A program made the position numbers and the translations under genes. A DNA stretch of 64,000 nucleotides, from positions 3,968,001 through 4,032,000 of the forward strand of contig NC_019751.1 in the NCBI RefSeq assembly GCF_000317435.1. The letters are read 5' to 3'. This DNA comes from Calothrix sp. PCC 6303 (GTDB lineage: Bacteria; Cyanobacteriota; Cyanobacteriia; Cyanobacteriales; Nostocaceae). Shown here one piece after another: positions 18,038 to 26,935 of this stretch; position 1 is the stretch's first letter; each line of letters starts with the position of its first letter. The notes beneath the pieces are model-generated. The model was given only the letters and a program-made list of their open reading frames with translations, made no database searches and was not told the DNA's origin.

Positions 18038-18083
18038 GATGTGTTCCATTCTTTTTTCCAATTGGGATTAAAATCTACTGTAT

Positions 18084-18120
18084 AAAAAAACCTCATCTTA
18101 AATTAACATTCAAGATGAGG
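18084..18120 (-). terminator. Rho-independent terminator of the J-domain gene
   Basis: A CCTCATCTT / AAGATGAGG stem followed, on the minus strand, by seven T residues. It starts about 20 bases after the stop of the J-domain gene, and this geometry fits a strong intrinsic terminator. Confidence 0.8.
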
Positions 18121-18142
18121 AAATAATTAATCATCAAAAAAA

Positions 18143-18790
18143 CTAAAAAATCTGTTCTAACTTTTGAAAATCACATTGCACTTCATAAAGTAAAGATTTG
18201 TTATGCGGATCGGTTTTCATGGCTTTTTTGAGGTATATCCTTGCCTTGAGCCATTGTTTTTCGGTAATTAATGCCCTTGCCCAAACTTGGTAAGCTACAG
18301 CTTGCCATTGCCTAACTTCAGCATCATCAGGTAGACGTTCAGCCAGTGCTTCAGCGAGTGCGATCGCTTGGGGAAAGCGACGCTCTTGGAGAAAGCGCTG
18401 TAGTTGCTCGTAAGTCTTCCACTTCAAGCGTTGTTCAATTTCTGCCAAATTCGGCGGTTTAGTTTGTACTCTTTCTTTCGCCACCCCAGTAGTTGCCTCA
18501 GCAGCAGCTGGGGACGTGCCAGAGGGTTTTCTAGTTGTTGCAGTTCGTTGTTGGGTTGTAGCTTGTCGTGTGGCTTTAGACTGTGGCATTACAACATCAG
18601 TCGCTGGCAACACCTGCAACAGCAACTTATAAGCCTCAGTTAAGGCAATAAACTTATCTTTCGCTTTTCTATCTTCTGGATTTATATCTGGGTGATAGAG
18701 CTGCGCCAATCTTCTGTACGAAGATTTAACATCAGCGAACGAGGCACCAGTCCTTAAACCCAATATACGGTAGCAATCTCCAAGATCCAT
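18143..18790 (-). CDS. J-domain protein with C-terminal TPR-like region
   Basis: 215 residues. Residues 1-65 are a J domain: DCYRILGLRTGASFADVKSS, then YRRLAQLYHPDIN with the HPD tripeptide that stimulates Hsp70 ATPase, and a helix IV ending ALTEAYKLLLQ. A Thr/Ala/Ser-rich linker (about 70-115) follows, then a helical part (115-215) with WARALITEKQWLKARIYLKK and AMKTDPHNKSLL, typical of TPR units. There is no Gly/Phe or zinc-finger region, so this is a type III J-protein, a specialised DnaK co-chaperone rather than the housekeeping DnaJ. Confidence 0.88.
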   Translation of the reverse strand: MDLGDCYRILGLRTGASFADVKSSYRRLAQLYHPDINPEDRKAKDKFIALTEAYKLLLQVLPATDVVMPQSKATRQATTQQRTATTRKPSGTSPAAAEATTGVAKERVQTKPPNLAEIEQRLKWKTYEQLQRFLQERRFPQAIALAEALAERLPDDAEVRQWQAVAYQVWARALITEKQWLKARIYLKKAMKTDPHNKSLLYEVQCDFQKLEQIF

Positions 18791-18947
18791 CTTGAGCTAT
18801 CAAAAGCGCGAATGTCAGCTTTAATTAAAGGATAATCATGAAGCTAGAGGAAATAACCCTGTAAGAGGCAGCTTTCTCTAACTTTTGCCAATCTCCACAC
18901 CAAAGCCAGAAGCTTCGATATATCGAAATAGCAATCTACTTTATAGT

Positions 18948-18968
18948 CATCAGTTATCAGTTATCAGG
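18948..18968. repeat. Short tandem heptamer repeat (ATCAGTT)
   Basis: Three head-to-tail copies of a TCAGTTA-like heptamer. The same unit is greatly expanded at 62681-62780. Such short tandemly repeated sequences are typical of filamentous cyanobacteria. The rest of the 18791-19351 spacer has an imperfect CCCCT / AGGGG hairpin around 19213-19243 and no gene I can support. Confidence 0.6.
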
Positions 18969-19351
18969 TTGAGTTCAGGTCGTGCTGTTTACTGTTCACT
19001 GCATTACTGATTTAAATCAGCATTGACAATTTTTTCATTCCTGAAGTTTGTTCTTCCGGAAACTTAATTATGCTTCCTAATTGCCAAATTGTTGAAATAT
19101 TCAGTAATTATAATAATCACGCTACATATACTACCCCCTGAAGTTATGTCTTGCAAAGGGGTAATGGCACATTCTCTTTTTATTCGTGTCTTATTCGTAA
19201 CAATACACGAAACCCCTTCCGGAAGTTTGTACTTCTAAAAGGGGATAAAAGTAAAATTTTCCCTACGTGATCTTGTCGATACTTTTTCTATAGGGGATTA
19301 GGATTTGGTGTACTGGAACAAGAACCACCACACCTAAAATCTGGACGAAAT

Positions 19352-19948
19352 TTAGAACGGTTTCTCTTCAATCACCCGATCAACCAAACCATACTCTTTT
19401 GCTTCAGCGGCTGACATGAAAAAGTCACGATCCATATCTTTTTCGATTTTTTGCAGTGTCTGACCTGTAGTATTGGCGTAGATATTATTAAGTTGATGGC
19501 GAATTCGGATAATTTCCCTCGCTTCAATTTCGATATCAGTAGCTTGTCCACGGGTTCCACCAGAAGGTTGGTGAATCATAATGCGCGAGTGTGGAAGTGC
19601 CAAGCGTTTACCCTTGGTACCCGCAGTCAAAAGAAAAGAACCCATCGAAGCCGCCAAACCAACACAAATTGTTGCTACATCCGATTTTATGTGCTGCATG
19701 GTGTCAAAAATAGCCAAACCAGCACTCACCGAACCGCCAGGGGAATTTATATATAAAATAATATCCTTACCAGGATCTTCGGAATCGAGATAAAGCATCT
19801 CGGCGATAATTTTGTTAGCGATGTCATCATCAACTTCTCTTCCTAAAAAAATAATCCTTTCTAGGAAAAGACGGTTGTAGATATCAATCCACTGTGTTTG
19901 TTGTCCCCCCGGCAAGCGGTAGGGAACCTTGGGAACGCCTATGGGCAT
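19352..19948 (-). CDS. clpP: ATP-dependent Clp protease proteolytic subunit (ClpP3 type)
   Basis: 198 residues. The full catalytic triad is visible: Ser101 in [11 protein letters not shown], His126 in [11 protein letters not shown] and Asp175 in EKDMDRDFF. Positions are shifted by four relative to E. coli ClpP, as expected for this length. It lies downstream of clpR on the same strand with a 119-base gap, the order of the cyanobacterial clpR-clpP3 operon, whose products form a mixed ClpP3/R ring served by ClpC. The paralogue number rests on this context. Confidence 0.95.
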   Translation of the reverse strand: MPIGVPKVPYRLPGGQQTQWIDIYNRLFLERIIFLGREVDDDIANKIIAEMLYLDSEDPGKDIILYINSPGGSVSAGLAIFDTMQHIKSDVATICVGLAASMGSFLLTAGTKGKRLALPHSRIMIHQPSGGTRGQATDIEIEAREIIRIRHQLNNIYANTTGQTLQKIEKDMDRDFFMSAAEAKEYGLVDRVIEEKPF

Positions 19949-20067
19949 TTTGGGGAAACTCCGTTTTCAATAACTGGGATAGGTAATCTGAGATATTTGG
20001 TAGATATGGGGCTTGATTTAGGAATTAAAGCATAGTTTTTTCCCACTACCGATTAATCTATCTCAGA

Positions 20068-20730
20068 TTACAAGATGCTAGCTGGTAGAGGAGGATTAGC
20101 CACCTCATTCTTTTCAAACACTCGATCAATCAGACCATATGCAACAGCATCATGGGGAGTGATGTAGAAGAGGCGATCCATGTCCTTCTCAATTTTTTCC
20201 TTGGTTTGCCCAGTATTTCGTGAGAAGATATCAAGCATTGTGGCTTTGTTTGCCAAAACTTCCTTTGCCCTGATTTGAATATCTGTAGCTTGCCCTTGGG
20301 CGTAGCTTTTAGGCTGGTGCAAAACAATCGAAGCATTTGGTAAACTGGCGCGACAGCCTTTGGTGCCAGCGGCAAGCAGCATGGCAGCCATACCCATAGC
20401 CGAACCCATACAAATTGTATGGATGGGGGGCTTGATGTATTTCATTGTGTCGTAGATCGCAAAAGCTTCTGTTTCAAAGCCAACGGGATCTCCAGTGTAA
20501 CCGGAGGTGCCAGTCGAATTGATGTAAATTTTGATTGGCTTTTCTGGGTCGTCTGACTGTAAATACAGCAGTTGGGCAACTATTAGTTCTGTCACAGCAG
20601 GCACCAGTGGCAGACCCAGGTACACAATTCTTTCCTTAAGGAGTAAGGATTCTAAATCTGGTGGCGGTGTGCGGTATGAGTTTTCGCCGGAATAAGCGGC
20701 TTGCACAGCCTTGATGGGGGAGATGTCCAT
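20068..20730 (-). CDS. clpR: ClpR, non-catalytic Clp protease subunit
   Basis: 220 residues of the ClpP fold. Where ClpP has GLAASMG this protein has GSAMGMA, so the catalytic Ser is Gly113. The His is kept (VLHQP, 138), but the Asp position reads Leu (DMDRLFYI). An insertion in STGTSGYTGDPVGFETEAF marks the ClpR branch. ClpR subunits are structural partners of ClpP3 in the essential cyanobacterial Clp core. It is the first gene of the clpR-clpP3 unit, and the 428-base spacer before the divergent VWA gene should hold its promoter. Confidence 0.93.
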   Translation of the reverse strand: MDISPIKAVQAAYSGENSYRTPPPDLESLLLKERIVYLGLPLVPAVTELIVAQLLYLQSDDPEKPIKIYINSTGTSGYTGDPVGFETEAFAIYDTMKYIKPPIHTICMGSAMGMAAMLLAAGTKGCRASLPNASIVLHQPKSYAQGQATDIQIRAKEVLANKATMLDIFSRNTGQTKEKIEKDMDRLFYITPHDAVAYGLIDRVFEKNEVANPPLPASIL

Positions 20731-21158
20731 AGCAACTGTTGCCTGAAATATGTGCCGTTAACTGTAATACATCCTAGCGTGACGTAAGCCTCTATGGGAG
20801 GTGCGGATTACACTCTAGATGAGTGAGTGTAAGCTTTCTGATTAAATATTTTTGGCTGAAATTTTGGGCATTTTTGTTGAGATCCAGGAATTAAGTTTGG
20901 AGGGGCTAAATTTTAATTGGATATTCTCGCTAATCTAGTAATTAGGATGTCTTAACTGGCTGGTGGTCTAGATGTAAAGTTTTAGAGGGTTAAAGAGAAC
21001 TCGAATCAAGCCATGATAACTATTAAAGCCTCGACTCTGCTCGGCTCTAGCTATTAACTGATTTGAGTTGTGATTGACTGGCGAAACTTTCCGTAGCCAC
21101 TGTATCGTGTAGTGAAGTCATTAACATATTATTAAGTATCGCCTGGATAGGAACATTT

Positions 21159-22412
21159 ATGAAGGTTTTCTTACAGCCTGCTTTGAATGATGGCAACCTG
21201 GATGGGAACCAAGTCAATAGTCAGCGTCAGCTAGCGATTTCGGTTTCAGCGATCGCTGATGGTGCAGGATTGGGACGAAATGTCCCACTGAATTTGTGCT
21301 TGATTCTCGATCACAGCGGTTCCATGAGCGGTAGACCCCTCGAAACCGTTAAACAAGCTGCAAATCGAATTGTCGAACGCTTAAATCCTGGCGATCGCCT
21401 CAGTGTTGTGGTGTTTGATCACCGAGCAAAGGTTTTGGTTCCCAATCAAACTGTTGAGGATCCAGAAAAGATCAAAGCACAGATCAACCGTCTGAAAGCT
21501 GATGGTGGAACGGCAATTGATGAAGGTTTGAGGTTAGGAATTGAGGAATTAGCAAAGGGTAAAAAGGAAACAATTTCCCAAGCCTTTTTGTTAACCGATG
21601 GGGAAAATGAACATGGTGATAATAATCGCTGTCTCAAGTTTGCCCAATTAGCTGCTAGCTATAATTTGACTCTGAATAGCTTGGGTTTCGGGGATAATTG
21701 GAACCAAGATATTTTGGAAAAAATCGCTGATGAGGGTGGTGGTAGTTTATCTCACATCCAACAGCCAGATGATGCTGAGGCGAAATTCAGCCAGTTATTT
21801 ACCCGCATTCAAACGGTGGGTTTAACTAATGCCTATTTACTGTTTTCTTTAGCTCCTAGGGTGCGATTGGCGGAACTTAAACCTATTGCCCAGGTTGCTC
21901 CAGATACCATTGAGTTACCTGTGCAAGAAGAGCCTGATGGACGCTTCTCTGTGCGTTTGGGCGATTTGATGAAGGATGCAGAACGGGTGGTGTTGGCGAA
22001 TTTCTATATTGGGCAATTAGCAGAGGGTAAACAGCCAATTGCTGAGTTACAAGTTCGTTATGATGATCCGTCTCTAAATCAGACTAAATTGCTTTCTGAG
22101 TTGATCTTGGTTGAGGCAACTGTCCAGAAGTCTTACCAATCTGTGGCTGATGCGGAGGTGCAGCAGCATATTTTAGCTTTGGCTAAATACCGCCAAACTC
22201 AGTTGGCAGAGACAAAGTTACAGCAAGGCGATCGCGCTGGAGCTGCAACGATGTTACAAACGGCAGCGAAAACTGCTCTCCAAATGGGTGATCAAAACGC
22301 AGCAACGGTTCTACAAACTTCTGCCACTCGTTTACAAGCTGGTGAGGAATTGTCGGAAGCTGAACGGAAAAAAACTCGGATTGTTTCCAAAACGATCTTG
22401 CAAGATTCCTGA
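21159..22412 (+). CDS. von Willebrand factor type A domain protein
   Basis: 417 residues, no signal peptide. The VWA domain (about 40-230) has an intact metal site: DHSGSMSG (DxSxS, residues 51-55), the Thr in DGGTAIDEGL and Asp in FLLTDGENEHGDN. The C-terminal part (about 250-417) mixes beta strands with a helical end (HILALAKYRQTQLAETKLQQ, GDRAGAATMLQTAAKTALQM). Such proteins act as metal-dependent adaptors; the partner is unknown. The spacer on its 5' side is shared with clpR (divergent). Confidence 0.85.
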   Translation: MKVFLQPALNDGNLDGNQVNSQRQLAISVSAIADGAGLGRNVPLNLCLILDHSGSMSGRPLETVKQAANRIVERLNPGDRLSVVVFDHRAKVLVPNQTVEDPEKIKAQINRLKADGGTAIDEGLRLGIEELAKGKKETISQAFLLTDGENEHGDNNRCLKFAQLAASYNLTLNSLGFGDNWNQDILEKIADEGGGSLSHIQQPDDAEAKFSQLFTRIQTVGLTNAYLLFSLAPRVRLAELKPIAQVAPDTIELPVQEEPDGRFSVRLGDLMKDAERVVLANFYIGQLAEGKQPIAELQVRYDDPSLNQTKLLSELILVEATVQKSYQSVADAEVQQHILALAKYRQTQLAETKLQQGDRAGAATMLQTAAKTALQMGDQNAATVLQTSATRLQAGEELSEAERKKTRIVSKTILQDS

Positions 22413-22669
22413 TTTTTTGGGAATGTTTAAGCTGGTATTGGGGCTGGTGATTGATCGAAGCAAGGTAAGTGTTAATATCTTCCCCATCTTTATGAAGTAG
22501 GAACTAAGTAAAGTGGGGTTGATAATTAGTAAAGTTTGGCACTGTCATTTTGATCATTTTGCCCTTATAAACAAATAAGTAACGCTACTGTCTATTCCTA
22601 AAAAATAAATTATTTGTGAACTAAACCTCGTCCATGATGAAACCCGGAGTTTTTTGAGCGGTTCAAATG

Positions 22670-22774
22670 CGTCATTGCGTAGACGCGTAGCGGCTTCCCG
22701 GAGGGTCGTAAGGTAGACGCAAAGCGGCTTGTCGCAGACTAGCATAAGCCCGTAGGGCTGGCTACGCCTACTCA
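22670..22774 (-). repeat. Dispersed repeat, about 105 bases (copy in minus orientation)
   Basis: Its reverse complement matches 48785-48887 along nearly its whole length, sharing TGAGTAGGCG, AGCC, GGCTTATGCTA, GCGTCTACCTTACGA and CTACGCAATGACG. Both copies are intergenic, GC-richer than their flanks and built of small palindromes. The surrounding spacer 22413-23407 also has a CCCCATCTTTA / TAAAGTGGGG hairpin near 22482 and a GGAGATGTCTA word at 22931 that matches the end of the element at 48959-49049. I see no gene in this spacer. Confidence 0.8.
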
Positions 22775-23407
22775 ATGTCACAAGTTTTGGGATGGGTTTG
22801 GCAAAGTCTTTACTAGACTTTATTTTGCAGGTTTTGACTTCTAGCTATAGTACAGAAGCAAATGTAGAAACCTAGATTTTGTAGGGCTTTGAAAATGTTG
22901 TGAGAAATCCGGGATCTATACATTATCTCCGGAGATGTCTAACTGTTTCGTAGACAATGCCTAATATATATTGTACATATTTATACTTGAATTAAAAAAG
23001 ATTTGCGATTTTCCGCAAATACCGTAAGGCTTTAGTGATTAAATTTGAGTTATATTCGAGTCAAGAATAGTGATAAGAGTAAAATTCAAATCAGGTACAT
23101 CAAACAATAAATGTATCGGGTTAACGAAAGTGCAGTCTACCCACTACATATTAACTGCTGTGTTTGCTTTTGTTTACATTAGCTAGCGTAGTTTTTTTAT
23201 TTCCAATCGCATATTTCTTCAAATATTGATGCCACAGATAATTATCTAAAGTTTTTGTCTGGAAATTTTTATGTTCAGGGTTTTAGGTTATTAGATAAAT
23301 AATTATAAAATGCATCTTTTCAAATCTTTCTAGACAAAGGTGACAAATTTTCAATGTCAGGGGAACCCATCTGCAAAGTTATACAAATTTTCTGGAGATT
23401 TTTTAAG

Positions 23408-24511
23408 ATGCATATTCCCGTAGGTATTAAATCGCTTGCTGTTAGTTTCCCTAGCGTTATTCGTACAAACGATTATTACAGAGAAAAATATCCCAATTTA
23501 GTTGCAAAGTCTGAAGAAAAAACACTGGCAAGATTGATGTCATTGGTGAATGTAACTCCCAGTAACGAGTTTGAATTGGAAATGCAACCATATCTAAAAG
23601 ATCCATTTCGTGGTACTGTTCAACGACGAGTATTAGGAGAGGGAGAATCTTCACTAACCCTAGAGTATAAAGCTGCTAAGGATGCTCTTGATGCTGCAAA
23701 TTTTTCTCCCGATGATATAGATCTTATAATTGGCTCTTCCTTTTTATCCGAACATCTGGGTTTGGGTAATGCAGCTTTTATTGCACGTGAACTGGATCTC
23801 ACATGTGCCGCATGGAACCTTGATGCGACTTGTTGTAGCACTCCAATTGCACTACAAACTGCCTCTGCTTTAGTGCAATCAGGGGCATACCATAATGTAT
23901 TAGTAGTTGTTTCTTGCACCTATTCTCGCCTTGTCGATAAAGATGATACTCTCTCTTGGTTTTTTGGTGATGGAGCTGGGGCTTTCGTTATTAGTTCCCT
24001 ATCTGCCCATCAGGGAATATTAGGCACAAAGGCTATCAACACTAGTTGCTTATGTGACCAATTACGTTTAAGAGTAACGGAAGATGAGCAAGGAAATCAA
24101 AAATTTCGTCTAAAAGTAGCTAAAGACTTGAATAAAATAATTGGCGATACATCTGCGGATATGGTTCGTATTTGTTGTGAAGGTGCTGCTGCTGCTGCTG
24201 CTGTCACTTTAGATGATATTGATTTTTTCGTTTTCACAACAGCCACTGCTTGGTTTGTAGACTTTTGTATTCGGGTGCTAAATATTGATCCGAAACGAAC
24301 AATTAATTTTTATCCTGAATATGCCAATGTTGGCGCAGTATTGAGTTTAGCGAATCTTTATCATGCTGCACAACTGGGCAAAATTCGTGAAAATGACTTA
24401 GTGTTAATCTATGGTTTTGGCTCTGCAAGTAGTGCTTCTGCCAGCGTAATGCGTTGGGGTGATGTGGCTTTGGGTAAGGCTCCGGTTAATACATTAGAAT
24501 TGGTTTATTAG
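23408..24511 (+). CDS. 3-oxoacyl-ACP synthase III-like (KAS III) protein
   Basis: Thiolase-fold enzyme that would join acyl groups by Claisen condensation or act as an acyltransferase. I start at the ATG 23408 (MHIPVGIKSLAVSFPSVIRT); the longer frame to 23354 adds 18 unlikely residues. The nucleophile is probably Cys143 in DATCCSTPIALQTA, and the Asn of the triad is kept in YANVGAVLSLANLY. The usual His motif (PHQAN) reads TTATAWF, so the catalytic His seems lost. GDGAGAFVISS is present. It converges with a ThDP-dependent enzyme gene, which hints at a specialised pathway. Confidence 0.82.
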   Translation: MHIPVGIKSLAVSFPSVIRTNDYYREKYPNLVAKSEEKTLARLMSLVNVTPSNEFELEMQPYLKDPFRGTVQRRVLGEGESSLTLEYKAAKDALDAANFSPDDIDLIIGSSFLSEHLGLGNAAFIARELDLTCAAWNLDATCCSTPIALQTASALVQSGAYHNVLVVVSCTYSRLVDKDDTLSWFFGDGAGAFVISSLSAHQGILGTKAINTSCLCDQLRLRVTEDEQGNQKFRLKVAKDLNKIIGDTSADMVRICCEGAAAAAAVTLDDIDFFVFTTATAWFVDFCIRVLNIDPKRTINFYPEYANVGAVLSLANLYHAAQLGKIRENDLVLIYGFGSASSASASVMRWGDVALGKAPVNTLELVY

Positions 24512-24544
24512 TTATACATGTAAATCTAAAATACCTGTAAATTT

Positions 24545-24580
24545 AATTCCCCTAATCTTATTAGTAAGTTTTGGGGAATT
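24545..24580. terminator. Hairpin between the convergent KAS III and ThDP genes
   Basis: AATTCCCC / GGGGAATT arms close over a 20-base interior that itself can pair partly. It lies 33 bases after the KAS III stop and about 100 bases from the end of the opposing gene, and could end both transcripts. Confidence 0.6.
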
Positions 24581-24679
24581 AATTATTAAAAAATAATAGT
24601 TGTAACAATTTAATTTTATGCGTCTTCATTATTAAATATTGTTTTGCTATAGAGGTAAAAGTTTATATTTTACAGTAAT

Positions 24680-26476
24680 TTATATGTTACATTTATTTTT
24701 CACATTAGTGTTAATTGCCTGCTGAATTAAGCTATCTATCCGCATACCAATTGGTGCAGTTTCGGCAGCGTTGATTTTAACATCTATGACAAATGGCAGT
24801 TTAGATTTCATTGCCTTTGATATTGCAGCTTTGAGTTGAGATTCATTGTCTACACAAATTCCATCTGCACCCATACTACACGCCAGCATTGCAAAATTTG
24901 TTGGTGCAATTTCTGTTTTAACGTTTGTGTATCCTTGTTTTTTAGTTCCTTGGGCACACATTCCATAGCTGGCATCATTAAGAACAATCCAAACTGCGGG
25001 GATATTGTACTGCACGGCTGTATTAATTTCATTGTTCATCAGCATTGCACCATCACCGACTATTACTACTGCTTTTTTAGCACTTGCTAAAGTTGTTCCA
25101 ATAACACCAGTTGTGGCATATCCCATCGAGCCGAAACCCGTACTTCCTCTCCAACGCTTTGGTTGGTTAAATTTGAGATAATGAGTTGCCCAAGAAAGAC
25201 AATTACCAGCGTCAGCAAGAACTATAGAATTACTTCCTTCAACTATTATTTCTTGAATTTCATTCATCAGCGTTTGTGGTCTAACTAAACCTGTGTAACA
25301 ATTCCCATTCCGTTTTGAGAATGTAGAATGCTGGTAATGTTGCGCTGAAAATTTAGTTTGTTTTTTCGATAATTTAGATGCCGTGGTATGAGATAGTTTT
25401 TGCAGCAACGTACTTACGAATATATTAATATCTGAAATTACGGGAATTGTATTCACCTCTGGATAAGCCGCCCCTGGAACTTGTTGGTCAATATCGACAT
25501 GAATAAATCCCTTCGGGGGTATCATCACGGGATTCCAGAATGAGGTAAATTCTCCCAAACGAGTACCTAAGACTAAAATACGTTGGGGTGGTGTAGATTG
25601 CATGTATTCCAAAACTGAGTCATGTCCTGCAAATCCTGTTACACCAAGATATTGGGGATGATTTTCGGGAAATATCCCTTTACCACGGGGAGAACTCATG
25701 ACTGCTGCACCTGTTCTTTCTGCTAATTGGAGTATTTCTTTGGCAGCATCACGGGCACCAAAGCCAACCCATATAGCGAAAGACTCACTAGATAATATTT
25801 CCCTAACTTGATTGATTACTTTCTCATCTGGGATAAATAATGGCAATTTGGATTTGTCTGGAAAAATACGACAACCGTTATGGGTTTGAATATCAGTAGC
25901 AATACTGAGATGAGCAACAAATCCACCTGGTTTAGAAAATCCAATGGCAAGCTGTTGATCAATTTCTGCTAATTCATCACTTGACTTGATACGACGTGCA
26001 TAGTCGAACAGACTGCCATTAGTAAAAATTTCTTCAGGCATGGTGTTAGGGCTTGTTTCCTGAAATGCCCACTTTCCCTGTTTATTTTCTGGAGTACAAG
26101 CTGATATTAAAATTACCTTAGCTCCTTCCCAGCGTGCAGCAGCAATGCCAGTTAAGGTATTCATAATGCCTGGTCCTGTTGTGGTAAATACTGCAACAGG
26201 AGAGTTATTCGCAAAATAAGCCTCCATTGCTGCAAAAGCTGCTCCTGCTTCGTGACGAAAGTGCAGCACATCTATTGAGCTTTGTTCTAAAGCTTCCCAT
26301 ATTGGCGCGATCGCACCTCCTCCAATTCCAAATGCATGACATACTCCTAATCCAGTCAATATTTGAACAATACTATCTGCTACTGTTGGTTCTATTAATT
26401 GTTTGTTTCTGGGATTTACAAGAGAATTTGTCTGGTTAGATTTTTGATTAAAAATAATTTTATCTGTGAGTAACAT
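24680..26476 (-). CDS. Thiamine diphosphate-dependent enzyme (acetolactate synthase-like)
   Basis: About 598 residues with the three-domain plan of the POX/acetohydroxyacid synthase family: an N-terminal PYR domain with the catalytic Glu in FRHEAGAAFAAMEAY, a central domain, and a C-terminal PP domain with the ThDP-binding GDGAMLMNNEIN ... IVLNDASYG. I prefer the ATG at 26476 because AGAGGG lies 7-8 bases before it; an upstream ATG at 26494 has no such site. It is probably not the housekeeping IlvB; ScyA-like acyloin synthases of cyanobacterial specialised metabolism are a closer idea, by inference only. Confidence 0.83.
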   Translation of the reverse strand: MLLTDKIIFNQKSNQTNSLVNPRNKQLIEPTVADSIVQILTGLGVCHAFGIGGGAIAPIWEALEQSSIDVLHFRHEAGAAFAAMEAYFANNSPVAVFTTTGPGIMNTLTGIAAARWEGAKVILISACTPENKQGKWAFQETSPNTMPEEIFTNGSLFDYARRIKSSDELAEIDQQLAIGFSKPGGFVAHLSIATDIQTHNGCRIFPDKSKLPLFIPDEKVINQVREILSSESFAIWVGFGARDAAKEILQLAERTGAAVMSSPRGKGIFPENHPQYLGVTGFAGHDSVLEYMQSTPPQRILVLGTRLGEFTSFWNPVMIPPKGFIHVDIDQQVPGAAYPEVNTIPVISDINIFVSTLLQKLSHTTASKLSKKQTKFSAQHYQHSTFSKRNGNCYTGLVRPQTLMNEIQEIIVEGSNSIVLADAGNCLSWATHYLKFNQPKRWRGSTGFGSMGYATTGVIGTTLASAKKAVVIVGDGAMLMNNEINTAVQYNIPAVWIVLNDASYGMCAQGTKKQGYTNVKTEIAPTNFAMLACSMGADGICVDNESQLKAAISKAMKSKLPFVIDVKINAAETAPIGMRIDSLIQQAINTNVKNKCNI

Positions 26477-26792
26477 TGTGAAACCCTCTGACATTTAAAT
26501 TTTGATTGAAATGTATTTTTATAATCAATTGAAACTCTCTCAATAATAATATTAATATTAGTAAAAACTATAAAGTAGCTTTAAATAATTAAGGTTATAA
26601 AATAAAAATTATTCAAAATATTTACAAATATAGTTCATTTTACTAGGTGTTTTAACTTAGTCAACGCTTAGAAATATAACAGGTTATTATTAGCAGTATC
26701 TCTTGGTTTAGGGCTATCAATCCTAAATATTTGGTAGTATATAGTTTTTAGGATGTCCGAAATCCCGCGACACCATAGAATGGGACGGTTCC

Positions 26793-26926
26793 CAATACGG
26801 TTCTGATAAGAAAATTCGTAAACCCAAAATAATTGTAGAGACGCGATATATCGCGTCTCTACATTCCCGAAATCACCACGAAAAATTATTAACCCTAGCT
26901 TGCTTCTCCGCAAGAGTACCGTATTG
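26793..26926. mobile_element. MITE-like element, copy A (next to the kinase stop codon)
   Basis: 134 bases bounded by CAATACGGTTCT and its near-exact inverse AGTACCGTATTG (one mismatch in 12). The interior carries a perfect 28-base palindrome at 26835-26862 (arms GTAGAGACGCGATA). A second copy with the same termini and the same kind of internal palindrome lies at 32684-32822 on the other side of the kinase gene. The element ends nine bases short of the kinase stop. No coding capacity. The rest of the 26477-26935 spacer is AT-rich without features I can support. Confidence 0.75.
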
Positions 26927-26935
26927 GGATGCTTC

